Assembly: GCA_003254885.1 (NCBI GenBank)
Contig: QANT01004276.1
Coordinates: 41,135-105,134, forward strand
Length of the DNA stretch: 64,000 nucleotides
Origin: Purshia tridentata
Lineage: Eukaryota > Streptophyta > Magnoliopsida > Rosales > Rosaceae
Reading direction: 5' to 3'
Position 1 is the first letter of the stretch. Every line of letters starts with the position of its first letter. Positions 12,238 through 25,300 of the stretch are shown here, in pieces. The translations under genes and the position numbers were made by a program. The notes beneath the pieces were generated by a model. It had not been told where the DNA came from. It saw nothing but the letters and a program-made list of their open reading frames with translations, and did no database searches.

Positions 12238-15200
12238 TCAAGCTTCAGACCCAGAGTCAGACGAGCTCACTTCAGACGAAGCTCCACCCAAATTAGTTGC
12301 ATGAGATTCAGACAGCAATGAAAGCCTTGGCTGCATGCCTCGGCACAGTTTCAAAGATGGTCTTGATTTCATCAACTGCGAAAGAAAGAGCATAAACACA
12401 TAGTTTAGTGAACATGCATTTACAAATTGTTAAAACAGACTAGGTTCAACTGCAGAACCCTATTTGGCATACCAAATACTCATATAGAGACATTTACTCT
12501 TTTTTTTTTTTTTGGGGGGGGGGGNGCTACCCAACAACTGGGATATATAAACATATACATATCTACAATTAGAATTCACACAAGGTTAAATATCAAAATA
12601 ATAATACAATATTTTATCAGAAAATTTAATATAAAAATAATACTACAATACAAAACACCCAATTAGTTTCTTGAAAACAATGAGTTAAACAAATATTTAA
12701 ATTTAGTTCTGCTGCCAATTCAATTCAGAGTGAGTTCTCAGCAAAGTAATTTGAAATGTGACTGATCCAAAACTTGGAGACATCTAGATCAAAACTCTAG
12801 TGGAGCAAAGAAGAGTTCTATACCTTGTCATAAAATCCATTAATCTCTTCTTCTGTAAGACCATCATCATCACCAAGATTTTCCTCCCATCCAAGAGATC
12901 GAAGGAAACGAGCCTCTTCCTCATCCGGATAAACTGCTGCACTGGGACCAGTATCAACCTCTTCACAGATATCACCATTGGAAGTCACCTCTGCACCATT
13001 TTCAATAGTGTGAGGGTTCGCAGGATCACTGAATACTTCCCTAGTGATTTCACCAGATTTCTCCATAGTGGATGATGAAATAATAGTGCCTGTATCTGGG
13101 AGAGTAATTGAACTGTTCATTGAGGTTTTCTTCTTTATGAGGTTGAAGAAATCATTCCGGCTCTGGACTTGAGACAAAGAAGGTCTCTTTTCCAAACTGG
13201 AACCAGATTTCAGATCCAAGGCAGATACCTTACGCTCCAGAGATGAAAGCTTCGGGTTATTGGGGCTCCTTAAAGGAGCAGCTGCAACTGGAGGAGCAAC
13301 AGCAAGTGAGCTATTTGCTGCTCTGCTGCTGGCATTATTTGTTGGGCTAGTAACATCCTTTGAAGAAGAGGAGACACCATTTTCCCAGACCGGTTTGAGA
13401 ACAAGGAACTTCCCATGAGATGTCTTAGGTGCATCGGGCTTGACAGGCCCACCACGAAGAGATTGATTGGCAAGGTGCAATTGAGAGGGCTGCTGCTGCC
13501 CACTCTTGACAGCTACATTCATTTCACCAGGTCTGGCTGTAGTTTTGGGCTTTGATTTATCAGAAGAATTGAGAACCTGAAAAGATATTAGAAGCTTGTT
13601 ACAAGTAAATAAAAAGATAAAGGCTTCTCAAAAATGGTAAATTAGAAAATAAGAAGTGTTTTGTGTGCATGTATTTGTCTGGGTGTATTGTATCACAGAG
13701 AGTTTGGGTTACATTCCTTTGAAGCAGGAACTGCACTATCCAATTCCTTTCAAACTAGACAATTTCTTTTTTTACTACTTCTCAAACTTGACCATTGACA
13801 TTAACTTAAAGATGCGCATGGGATACTGATAACTGATAACTCAATCACCAGTGTAAATCACAAAACGTGACATAATTACCAAACAGTGTTCACAAATTTC
13901 AAACCAATACGGTGCACAATCAGCAACATAGAATAAGAAAGATGAATGTTTCTACTGAAGATATAAACACTACGATCATCTTCATTGTATAAAAAGTACT
14001 AGAAAAATTGATAATACTCAGATGGAAGAATTTTCATTTCTTTCCCTTTTTGGTGTAAGCATCCAAGGAGTACACTGTTCATGCACCATCTCTTACCAGA
14101 AAAATTAAACAAGTATCCCATATTTCTTTCAGTTCCTAATTTATCAGGAGGAAATGGTATACTGTAACGAATAGATGGAAACAGCACAATCTCCAATCAC
14201 CCTAGTCAAGTAATGATCTCTCTTTCTCTCTAGAAGATGAACATAATGTGCTCCACCACCTACTCTAAAAGAAGCCCCTACATACATGGACCAACGACAA
14301 GAAAAGGGAAAAAAACAGAGGGGAGTAAAAAGGGGAGGTAGAAAATCTTAATACTAAAAACCAAAGACTCTTATTTATAGACAACTGATTATCTTTCACT
14401 TCTCTAAACCATCTATCTATCACTCATTATTAAAGGCATTGTCTTCATCGATCAACAATTAAGTAAACGAACCAAAACAAAAAATACCAAATAAAAAGGT
14501 GGAGATTATATTACAAGAAGTAATTATGGATAGCAAAAATCAAGTGACAAAGTAAGGCCTTCCTCCCATATCTAAATCTATGAAATACAAAGTAACCTCT
14601 TTCCATCAAATGTTTTCCTTCTGTACAAACAGTTTGAATCTATACCCATTGTCAGCCAAGCTGACCTGGAATGCAAGGTGCCAGCTTCCAGAAAATAAGT
14701 AGATCCCACCCACACTAAGCTACAAGATCACCTCAGCGAGTTTCCTTCTATAAATCTAAATTAGTAATTGAAAAGTTACATTGTTTTATCATAAAATTAA
14801 ACTGCTCAACTAGTCATTGTCAACAAATCTAAAATATCTGTCCCTTACTTTAGTTCAGACTAAGAAGAGGCCCAAGTATCTGAATCTGCTACTAGGCCAA
14901 ACATACACCTCTTAACATTTATGACTAGTAAGGATGGTTCCATAATCACAAGGTAATTGTCTTAAATAGAGCATCAATCCAACAAAATTCTGTCTTGACC
15001 TCTTTCATACACCTCTGTGCAAAAGTTGAGATCATGCAGTTTAATGTCAACAATGGTGAATAACCTATATTATTGAAATAGGATAAAAAACCTACAAGAA
15101 TAAAATAATACAAAAATCTAATACAACCTCCTGCAAAGACATGCTCTTTAGCTCACTTGAAATATCATTAATTGAATTTTGTTTGTTGATCTCACAATTT

Positions 15201-16609
15201 GGTTATTTAACTAAATTCCTTATTCCTTGATGCGAATTAGGTAAACTATATAAATACTCAAGAAGAGTAAGCAAATAATCTTTAATTACAAAAATGACAT
15301 GCTAAATATTATTGCTAACACCTGTCTAATAAGTTACAATTCATAAGTTTAACTGCCATCAAACAAGCTCATGCAAACATCAGCAGAATTCCACTTACTG
15401 AAGCTTTGGGCATTGAAGGTGTCACAGGTATTAATTGCCTCGATTGCTTGATAGCCAACTCCTCAAGCCTTTGTGTCTTGATAGACAACTACACAAGAAA
15501 ATTTTTCGTTAGATCAGCCACAGGTACACATTGTTCAAATACCATGAGGCAAAAACAACCTCTCAGTTACCTGGGGAACAGTGCGAGCTCGTGCTGGAGC
15601 TTGAGTTAATGCTTCAGCCATGTTAAGACCAGCCGTTGCAACTGAAGCCCCAGAAGATGAAGTAACAGCAGGAGCTGATTGAACAGAAAAAGATCCTGAG
15701 CTACTGTTTCCAATTACGGAAGGCACCTCTACCAGCGCGGATGTCCATCCTTCCCCCCCAATTAAAGCTGAATTGCCAACAGGCAGGCTCTGAACAGCTG
15801 TGCTAAATCCAGGAGATGGAACTCTTCCAATATCAGGCACAACTTGCCTTTCTTCAGTCCCTAGTGAGGGGAAATCCTTATCAAACACGACCTTCTGAGT
15901 ACCAACTCCAACTCCAACCCCAGAAAGGACACCATTGCCATTGTTATGATTGCTGCTGCTACAAAGTTTCGAGTCAATAGCAGATCTTCGGGGCAAAAGC
16001 TCACTCTGCTTCCTGGACACCATAGACTGAGAACGCCGCAAAGGATCCTTCTCAACCCTATTGGCAAAAATGTTTCCCAGAGGGTCAGAACAGTCACGGT
16101 CCCAATGGTCTCCAAAATTTAATCTCTCTTTTTCCTTTTCACGGTCCTTATCACGGTTGCTTCTGTTAAAACTACTGTAAGCATGCTTTGCAGAACCATT
16201 ACTAGAACTTCTCCGGGAATTGGAGGAGGAAGACCGGTCTAGAAAAGCAGAACGAGGAGTATCAAAATCAGTTAAGCCCTTTGATGTTCTATTTCTCATA
16301 GCCAAGGAAGGAGCATCTACATAAGAATTACAAAGCAGTCATGATACTTGCATAACATTAAAACATAATCTAAATCAACGGATATACCCACAAATTTCAT
16401 AACAATAGGTGCCTCCACAATATGTATGTGTGTGCATGTGTGCATGTGTTAAAATCAACGGAAAATATTGCGTATATAAAACTTAAAAAGCAAGAAGTAC
16501 CTGAGTGAGAAGAAGGTGATGCAAAATGGTGGGCTGAACTGCCACCCCCAGTAACACTTCCTGTACTTCTCAACCATTCTGGAACTAAGGTGGGTTCACT
16601 TCTTTCCAT
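12238..16609 (-). CDS. Serine-rich nuclear-type protein with a vasculin (GPBP1)-like plan
   Basis: Five exons (16609-16501, 16316-15571, 15488-15399, 13576-12824, 12375-12238) join in frame to 611 residues. The N-terminus is MERSEPTLVPEWLRS. Residues 60-110 are rich in Ser, Arg, Lys and Asp. A DKDFPSL word lies at 182-188. A C-terminal block at 539-566 contains FLRSLGWEENLGDDDG and LTEEEINGFY, and the tail is SSSDSGSEA. Animal vasculin has the same order: an acidic DFPSL motif, a late 'L..(M/L)GW.E....D' block ending in LTE(D/E)E, then a Ser/Asp tail. I therefore infer a vasculin-like transcription-associated protein; no direct plant function is known to me. The start is the first ATG after a likely 5'-UTR acceptor at 16620. 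Confidence 0.82.
12500..12525. other. Poly-T/poly-G run ending in N: likely sequencing or assembly artefact
   Basis: A T-run passes directly into a run of about eleven G and then an N at 12525. Such a T-then-G block is unusual in plant DNA and is typical of a weak join or homopolymer miscall. It lies in the last intron of the vasculin-like gene and does not touch its exons. Confidence 0.6.
13577..15398. other. 1.8-kb intron of the vasculin-like gene
   Basis: Bounded by donor GTAAGT (15398) and acceptor TTTTCAG (ending 13577) on the minus strand. AT-rich with no reading frame worth calling. I see no transposon signature in it. Confidence 0.75.
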
Positions 16610-17857
16610 AAGGAGCACTGAACATGATCAGCTATAATAACAGAAACACTTCTCACCTTCTTCACCGCCTCTACCCTTTCACCAAAATTTATTATACTTC
16701 GACAAAGAGCTACTAAGTTTCAGTCCTATAATAGTCCTACCTTTCTCCTCAACAATCAATCTTGCTTCACAATCAACCCCGATAAGAAACTCACTGCCAC
16801 TACTCCAAATGCAATCAAATAGAATTACAGCTAGATGGGCTATCCTATATATCAGAACTACGGTTTGCCTCTGCCAAAATTATCAAATAAAATATCCACA
16901 CAGTTGTGTACCCAGAGGGTACTCGTCTATATAGAATCTCCAAAGTCTAAACCAGGTCCAAGTTTTCTTCTCCTTACACAACCAATCTTGCTTCACAATC
17001 ACTGCCAATTAATCAAGTAAACACTCTTCCGATATTATCACGAACCAAATGGGTTATTCTCTATCTACCAGAACTACCGCTTAGAAACAGAAACATATTT
17101 TCACCAAAGTGTGAACCCAAAGCATGAAGACAAGGGCTAATGGCAAGAACAAGGTGTATGACTTTGATTACAATGGTATTGAGAAAAAAAACTAAAACAG
17201 AGAAAATAAAAGGAAAATATGTCTACGCCTCCATCTCCAATTAAAAGATGGACTTGCAGAAGAAAATTTGCACACTCAGAAGACCCTCATCTTCAAGCCC
17301 AACATACGAAGAAGCAATAGGAGTGCGTAACTATGGCAAAAATGAAAAATGACCCACAATTCTCGCACAAGAATTCACACCCATCAAACAGTTCAATCAG
17401 ACAGAGAGAACAACAACAAAAAACCCTAGGCGACGACAAAAATCAGGGAGTGAACGCCGAGTAAATGCGCTAAAATAGAAACCCTAGCACATATGTCTGT
17501 GTAACTCCCAAGACCTAGGATTTGCAGAGAGGCCAAAATTATCAGACCACAACAATAAGAGAGAGAGAGAAAGCGAGTGAGGGAGAGAGAACTAACCCTA
17601 GCCCGCAGTGATTGTGACGATTAAGCCAAAACGTAACCGTTTTGATAACCGCCGCCCAGTATATTCTCTCCTATTGAAAACAATGCGTTTCAGAGATACA
17701 GAGAGTTTTCAAAGTCTCTCACAGAGAGAGCGAAACACAGAAAGAGAGAGAGACAGAGACAGAGACAAAGGATTGGAGACGAAGAATGGGGTTAGAGTCT
17801 GAGAGTCTGAGTCTGAAATAGGGTTTTGTTTGTTGTTTGTGCGAGGAGAGGAGACTG

Positions 17858-17890
<33 letters not shown>

Positions 17891-18000
17891 TGAATTTGGG
17901 TTTGGGTGAGAGGAAGCGAGGGTGTGTGCAATTTGTGTTAGTTTTGGACACTGGGGAATGAAACGTATGAAGAACAAGCTCTTCTTCTTTAGGTAAAATC
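16610..18000 (-). other. 5' leader and probable 5'-UTR intron of the vasculin-like gene
   Basis: On the minus strand an acceptor GTTCAG ends at 16621, twelve bases before the ATG. A matching donor (TAGG|GTTAGT) lies at 17596, which implies a 976-bp intron in the leader. Upstream of the donor, 17600-17900 is dominated by CT repeats on the gene strand (GA microsatellites at 17553-17590, 17740-17770 and 17856-17890), a common plant 5'-UTR or core-promoter composition. Confidence 0.55.
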
Positions 18001-21000
18001 AAAATTATATTTCATAACTTTATATTTTTTTATCAAAATCCAAATTAATACTTAATTTAATATTCTTGGCCTCCCAATATTGAAATTATATTATTTTTAT
18101 TTTATTTTATCGTATTATATATGGTCTATCATTTGTGTTGCATTGGCATCTATGGACTATAATCTTGACCTGTATATAAGTCTCTGGTATAGTGGTATGC
18201 TGTGTGGAGGCTACCTGGTAGGCTGGTACTACAGGTAATACATAGATGGATGTGTGGGTCTATGAACGTCTTTAATAATAAATTAATGACCTTTGTGTTA
18301 TCAATTAACCTTACCATTAAGGAATGAAATTGAAGATAACAAATTGCAATTGCCATAATTCCATTTCTTGACAAATCAATATAACAAGTTTCTATACATC
18401 CTTTTAAGTCATTTTATTTACTTTTCATATATATATATATATGTATATCAATATAAATGAATAACTTTCATGTTTCTTGACATTTTTGTTAGTTCAAAAA
18501 TGTTTTATTTATAAATTAGTATAATGTGATGCTTATATTAAATAAAGATAAAACGGCAAAGTAAAAAATTTGTAAACTTTTTTAACGAAAAAATACATTT
18601 GTACTCATTAACTAAGTTGTTATCATTAACTCCGACTACTATTTATGTCCACTTGTTTACTTCTCATCACCTTCCCTTTTTGTATTACAAGCGTGTAACC
18701 TTTACTTATATTACACGTGCATGTGTGTGTATGTGTGAAAGAGAATAATCTCTTCTTATGTATTTGATACGATTTGTTGTTGTAACGCTTTGAACAAGAA
18801 TAATACATTTTAGTAACAAAAATAAGTATATATAATAAATATGCATCTAGATATGATTTTACTTATTAAAAAATAAATTATAACTTGTAATTTATAATTA
18901 TCCTTTCAAGTTCTCCAATTATTAATCTGCATATGAAGATCATAAATTCATAATTCTACTTTTCGAGTAACATATATATACGATCATTCAATACAATTAT
19001 GATTTTTTGGTAAAATTGAGACATGATCCTATTTGATCTTCAAATTGAAATATGAGCAAATCATGAGAACTATTCGTGACATTTGACCTTAAAATCAGTA
19101 CTCTTTGATCTCTCTCTCTCTCTCACTCCCCCCTCCCTTTTTTTCTTTTGAGAAAGGGTGTTGCGCCATTTGGCCTCCCAAAATTGGAATTATAATATTT
19201 CTTTATATGGTCTATCATCTGTGGTCTGTGGACTGTAAGCTATTAAGCTCGACTGGTATGTCTCCCGTATGCTGTGTGGAGGCTACCCGGTAACCATCCT
19301 TATATTATAGATGGATGTGTGGGCCTATTAGCATCTTTAATAGTGACCTTGGTAATATTATCCAATTGACCATACCATTTTAGAAGAAAAAAAAAAAAAA
19401 GGAGGACCAAAGTGTCTATACATCCTCTTAAATTTCCACGTATAAAATATCGTTACGATGTGATATTAATATTAAATACAACAGTAAAATAAAAAAATTA
19501 TATACATGTCTTTAATGAGAACAAATATATTTTCACTCATTACCAAAACAGTTATTATTAATTACAACTTTTGCTTTTTCCTATCCATCACCTAAAGTGT
19601 CTTTTGCATCGGACATGATATGTTGTTCAATCGCAAAATATATCTCAACACCAAAAAACAAAATTTACATATTAAATAAGGGAATTTTAAAAAATTAGCC
19701 CCCTTTGACCTTTCTTTTACACCACATTTATTTTCGTAGTTGAGAAAAGTGTAGTTTAAAAGACAAAAGCCATGGATGTATGATCCATAGTACTCCTCAT
19801 AGTTAATGTATTTATGCACACCAACAAAAATTTTCAGAGTGAGGATTTGGATAAACCTTCACAACTGGTATATTAGAACTATGATGGAAAACTTTGGGAC
19901 TATATTCCTTATTGTGACCTCCATGTTAACATCACATACATATATTGTAAATTTCTTTAATCTTTTGACTTGCTTCTATTTATGGGTTATGACGGAGTGA
20001 GGGGCTAGTTCAGTCTAAATTTAATTGAAAAAACATGAGCTCAATTCGAGCATATTTCCTTAACTAGTCCATATAAGTTCAAATTTTAAGTTAGATTTAG
20101 GATTTATGAGTTTGATTGTTTATGTATAAAATGCACCACTTCACTATTGTTGGCATTTTTCCATGTAATTCTTTTTTTTCAAATTTAAATTTGCAAGTAT
20201 CTATTTGGTTGTTGCTAATAAGTAATGGTTTTATCATTAGCTTATGTAACCATCTTTTTCAATATAAATTTGTTTTCATAATTATTAACTAATAGTATGA
20301 GAGGAGTGTTGTTATGGATCAAAATGCAATTGACTCTGAAGCCTTATTATCTAATATTTTAGATATTTGATAGTATTGCGAACAATAAAAATAGTTCCTT
20401 ACTCACTATTAGTTTCTTCCTATATCTCACTTCCTTATAGTTGATAAATTAATCAAACAATAAAATTGGAGTTTGGTCTCCCGTTATCAAACTAACATTG
20501 GAGTATCTTTTGAGTAGTCTCTCGTTATTCTTAAAAAATAAAATTGCTAAAGATTGTACATTAGTAGTAGTATTCAAAAAATTTATCACATATTTAATGT
20601 GTTTAAGCGTTGGTACTTTTAGCCCCGGCAAAAGAAAAAACCGTTAGATATTTTATTCTTATTTTCATTCTAAAGATGTGCTAATGATCATTCAATTCTT
20701 ACCTATATATGAACATGATATAAATGTGACAACAAAAATATGTACTTAAATGATTCAAACTGTCTATTTTCTAATTTGAAATTTTTTAACTTATAAAATA
20801 TCACCTCATGGATTTCAAGCCTCTTTCAAATCTCATAAAATATATTAGTGTAATAATATTTATTTTCACAATGTTAATTTTATCTAATTGCCACCGTTAT
20901 TCGGTATTCATTCATAGTGTGTATCCAAATTAATGTGTCAATTTGTCAACCCTTGCTATTTACAAAAACATAAAATAAGGCTTAATAGCCATTTGGCCCC

Positions 21001-21900
21001 CAACTATAACATGGTATCAAATTGCATCACAAAAAATTGGTTAATTTACCCCTTAAACTTTAAAATTAGGCCAATGTGGCAAATTTCATCAATTCCATGA
21101 GATTTCATCCATATTTTAGTCCAAATACATGTCATGTGACATGTGCTGAGAGTAAATGAACAAGTCATGCCTAAACATGCCTAAAACAAAATGAACAAGT
21201 CATGTGACATGTGTTGTAACAACAAACTCTTATTATGGCTTCATAATAATAAAGATTCATTCTTCACCGTGTTTCACTATTTAAATTTAATATTTTTCTT
21301 TAAATTATAAGATAAGTAGCTCATCTCATGTCATTTATATAAGTGATGGGATAACACTCCATTCATCGATACACCCACTATGGAGCATTAGTAAGTTTTA
21401 GTTATATGATATATCAAAGTACAAAATATAGATAACAAAACTTTAAGATTTTAAAGCCATTCAGTATACATTTAAACAGTAATTATAAACAAAATTAGAG
21501 ATTAGTAATATATCATTTTTTTAGTGGGTTTGTCTTTGATATAATAGTAAATTAATAATCATATTTAATAGGATAAATCCATACTTTTTCTTAAAATCGA
21601 AATGAGTGAAAATTTTAATCAACCATTTATAGTATGTGCACAGTGCACTTAAGCTATTTACTCTACCAATTTGTTTTTTCCTTCCAGAGGAAGGGGTGAT
21701 ACCCTTATGCCTTTCACAAGCCATTCCTCTAACTGTCCCTGCCTCCCTCGGCCTTCCATTTGTGGGGTCTTTGAGTGCTCACTGTGTATTGGTGACAGTA
21801 TATATCACTTAAATACAGTTATAAATTTGGTCAAAAAAAAAAAATACAGTTATAAATTTATACTCAATTATTTAGGTTTTTCCTAAACGTAGGGCGTACG
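18001..21900. other. AT-rich spacer with no gene found
   Basis: Apart from the degenerate tandem duplication at about 18060-19620, this 3.9 kb holds only short frames. 20980-21130 has the 'gcc(a/c)atttggcccccaac' style of text often seen at the ends of plant non-autonomous elements, but I cannot delimit an element. A short imperfect tandem repeat (AAATACAGTTATAAATTT) lies at 21812-21860. Confidence 0.5.
18060..19620. repeat. Old degenerate tandem duplication (~1.07 kb offset)
   Basis: Collinear matches link the two halves. GGCCTCCCAA occurs at about 18071 and 19171. GCTGTGTGGAGGCTACC occurs at 18199 and 19271, an offset of 1072. ATAGATGGATGTGTGGG occurs in both halves. 'CTATACATCCT(T/C)TTAA' recurs near 18393 and 19417. 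'TTTTCACTCATTA'-like text recurs near 18600 and 19530. Similarity is patchy and both halves have indels, so the event is old. Confidence 0.7.
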
Positions 21901-21992
21901 ATTAAAAATATGCGCGCCTTCGCAGACAAACACAAAAGTACTAGAGATGTCACTGTCAAAAGTGGGTCCCACTCATCGACCCGTACATCGTC

Positions 21993-21998
21993 CACGTG
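21993..21998. promoter_or_regulatory. G-box / ABRE-like core upstream of the MAPKKK gene
   Basis: CACGTG in the context CCACGTGGCACC, 316 bp upstream of the MAPKKK start codon and in or near its 5' leader. ACGTGGC is the classic bZIP-bound ABRE core. Function is inferred from the motif only. Confidence 0.4.
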
Positions 21999-22313
21999 GC
22001 ACCGCGTTTTTCTCTTCTCTCTCCTCGTTCGACGGCGTTTACCAGTCTCAAAAGTCCCACACTCTTGCATTTTTCACCTCTCGGTTCAACCATTTCGCCT
22101 CTCCTCTCTCGGTCAGCGTCTTTTCCCAAACCCCAAACACCAAACCAAACCTCTCCATTTTCTCGCTTAATTTTCTTGGCAACCAAGCAGAAAAACAACG
22201 CAGACCACGCTTACTGTTCGGATTGAATATGCAGAGGTTAAAAATTTAGATGGATTTAGCTCTCTATGCATCACCTACCTCGATTTTTCTCTCATAGCAA
22301 GGGAACTAAGGCC

Positions 22314-25300
22314 ATGGATCCCAAGAAGAACCGAAGAAAGCCGAGGCTGGAGCGCCGCAATGCGGTTAAGCACATTGAGTACGACGCCGCTTCGTCGTCG
22401 TCGACTTATTCCTCGCTTGAGGACTCGTCGTCCTCGGCTTCGGCGTCGCTCCACACGCGCTCGCTCGATTTGTCGGACCGGACGAGCTTCCGAGTCGAGG
22501 GAATCGAGGGCGAGTTCGAGCGGATATACGAGACTCTGGGCCTGTCGGGCCCAGACGACTTCGCAATCCCCGAGGCGGCCTGGGAGGCCCGGAAGATCCG
22601 GTCGTCATCGGATGTTCTCCCCATGTCCAGATTGTACCGGTTGGATAGTACGAGACCCGAGGAGACTAAATTGGTGGCCGAATTGTGCGATAGAGTTAGG
22701 GATGTTACTGTAACTGAGTTTACTCGAGCTGACTCGGCCGGGCCGAGTGGATCTTGTACTGCTATTACTAGCGGTGCTACTATTGGAATTAAGGGTGTAC
22801 GGCCACCGGTGCTGAAGCCACCGCCGTCGATGAGGCTTCCAGTGATTGACCATGCGAGCTCGACTTGGGAACTTCTGAGGGACTTCGCGCCCGAAGGAGA
22901 GAGAGGCTCGTCCGAAATGGTCCACATAAAGTTTGGTTATTCTTCCGCTGAAGAAGAAGAAGCTGGAGAGGAGGAGAGTAATGTGGAGGTGAGGATTGGA
23001 GGAGGGAGTGTGGCGGCGATGTCGGAGGAGTGTCTCTTTACGACGTCGAATGATGATGACTCTTCAAGCACCACCACGGAGCCCTCCTCGAACATTTCTC
23101 CTAATGCGAGGCTTAAGCTTACTATCACTAACTGGATAAAGGGTGAGCTTCTTGGTAGCGGGTCGTTCGGGTCTGTCTATGAAGGAATTTCTGAGTAAGT
23201 ACTCAAAACCTCTTCAATCATTTTTTCAGTAAGCATGATCATGTTATTTGTTAGAAACTTAAATATGGAAAAAAATCGTATTTCGGGTTCTTTTTCGCTT
23301 GCTTTATTATTAGGAGAAAAATGCTTTCTAGCAGCGGGATTGAATAGCTTAGAGAAATAGATAATGATACAATAAGATAGCTTAGTGAAGAAATATCAGC
23401 ATTTAAAAGATAATTAGGTATTCTTGGGACTTGGGAAGCATATAGATGAAGGTTGAGTTTAAAGTGATATAACTAGTAGGTGTTAAGTGGCGATGGTTAG
23501 AGAAACAATGCTACTTAGTTATGGAAGAGAAGATAGATGACCTCAACATTTAGTGATATTAGTGATGAAAAGACCAACTGCTGATGGATGTTCTATGGAT
23601 AGTAACTTTGGAAGTTTGCAAGGCAGTATCTTGTTTTGATTGGAAGAATTACTATTAGCCTGAAGATCTTAAGATGGTATTCTTTCAAGATTGTTGGAAT
23701 ATCATGAAAGTTGTTTTTATCTGAGACCTTGCTCCAATCATGTGCCAAATTTGCACTAATAAAGGTTTTGTTACTCATATATTGAAAGCCAGAGGCTTGT
23801 TGATGAAGGGATTTTAGGCTTCTTTGTTTTTCTTATGTTTCTAGATGATTATGTTTAAAGTTTTGAGTCATATCTTGATTTCCTACTTAAATGGGTTATT
23901 ATGTTTTTGAGAACTATAAGCCAAAATATCATGCCATCCTGGTGGTTTTCAACTGTACGTCGTTTCTCCATTTTTCTTTGTAGCTTTTCCATATTCTTAT
24001 TCAAAACTTGAGAAGGTGTCTTGCCGTTTCTTTTGAACCTTTCGTTTACGACCTAACTGAAGCAAGCCTTCAGGCAGCAACTGGAGCTGAAATGAGCCAA
24101 TCTCAGCCAAGATTTTGGCTGGTTAGTCTGAGCTGCCTAAACTTTTGCTGAGCTTAAGCCCGATATGAGCTTGAACCTTCAGGCTCGAGCTTGGCTTGCC
24201 AGGAGCTTATTGAGGTTTTGTGGTATCTTTTTTTCGTTTAATAGGGAAATGGGGATGCATATTCCCATTTGTTTTTTTTCCTTGATAAAATCTTTGTTCC
24301 TTTATAAAGAATTTTTAAATGCATATTAAAATGAACTAATTTTTTGTTTTGCTGCAAAAATCTGTCTACTGCACTTAAATACTACAAATGATACTCATAT
24401 ACAAATGTTTAATAGAAGAGTGGTTTATCTTTCATCTTCCCCTAGTTCTAATATGTTATACAACTTTGTTGATTATGATTTTGCTTCCCTGCAGCGGCGG
24501 AGCCTTTTTTGCTGTGAAGGAAGTTTCCTTGCTTGATCAAGGAAGTCAAGGGAAACAAAGAGTTCATCAACTTGAACAGGTGACGGAGGCTTGTGTTGTT
24601 TCTGGTCTTATGCCCCGATATTTCTTTGCATTGCTATTAAGTAATTGGTTCAGTAATTTTCTATGAGAAGAGCCTGCTATGATAGTGTGACATCCTTTTC
24701 TTATCATTCTGTGTTTGTTTGTTCTTTTTTCTTCCAGGAGATTGCTCTTTTGAGTCAGTTTGAACATGAGAACATAGTTCAATATTATGGCACAAATAAG
24801 GTACCCCTTTTTATTTTCTTGTAGTTTTCGAGCTTGAATTTATACCCCCTGAAATTTTTTTTATTCATTCCCTTACCTAACATAGTAGTAGATATGTATG
24901 TCAAAAACATCTGTTTAGTATTTAAAATTGCTACCCTTACCTACCATAGTAATATGTATGTCAAAAACATCTGTTTAGTATGTAAAATTGCTACAAATTC
25001 ACGTCATGATGTGACACTGATGATCATTGATGTTTACAGAAAAGTTCACCTTAATGTACACACAAAGTGGATGAAATATTCTTATACACTGATATCTTTT
25101 GCCTTTCTGACATGGAATTTATTGTATGCTATTACTATCATTTATTTAATTTTCTTAATTTTGTTCACATAGAATTCACTAGGGATAAAAGTAAACAGAA
25201 TAGCTACAGTGTTCGCATATATTTGAGGGAGGACCCTTTCACTCTGACAGTCCCTTTGTCAATGCTATTTGATGCTCTTGTTTGTGTTCAAAAGTATTAG

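Noticed and set aside
22406-22927. 173-codon minus-strand frame opposite MAPKKK exon 1
   Set aside because: A shadow frame of the GC-rich first exon. The plus-strand reading is a clear MEKK.
24060-24210. GAGCTT-rich patch in MAPKKK intron 1 as a coding or transposon remnant
   Set aside because: No open frame, no terminal repeats and no target duplication. Too little to name.
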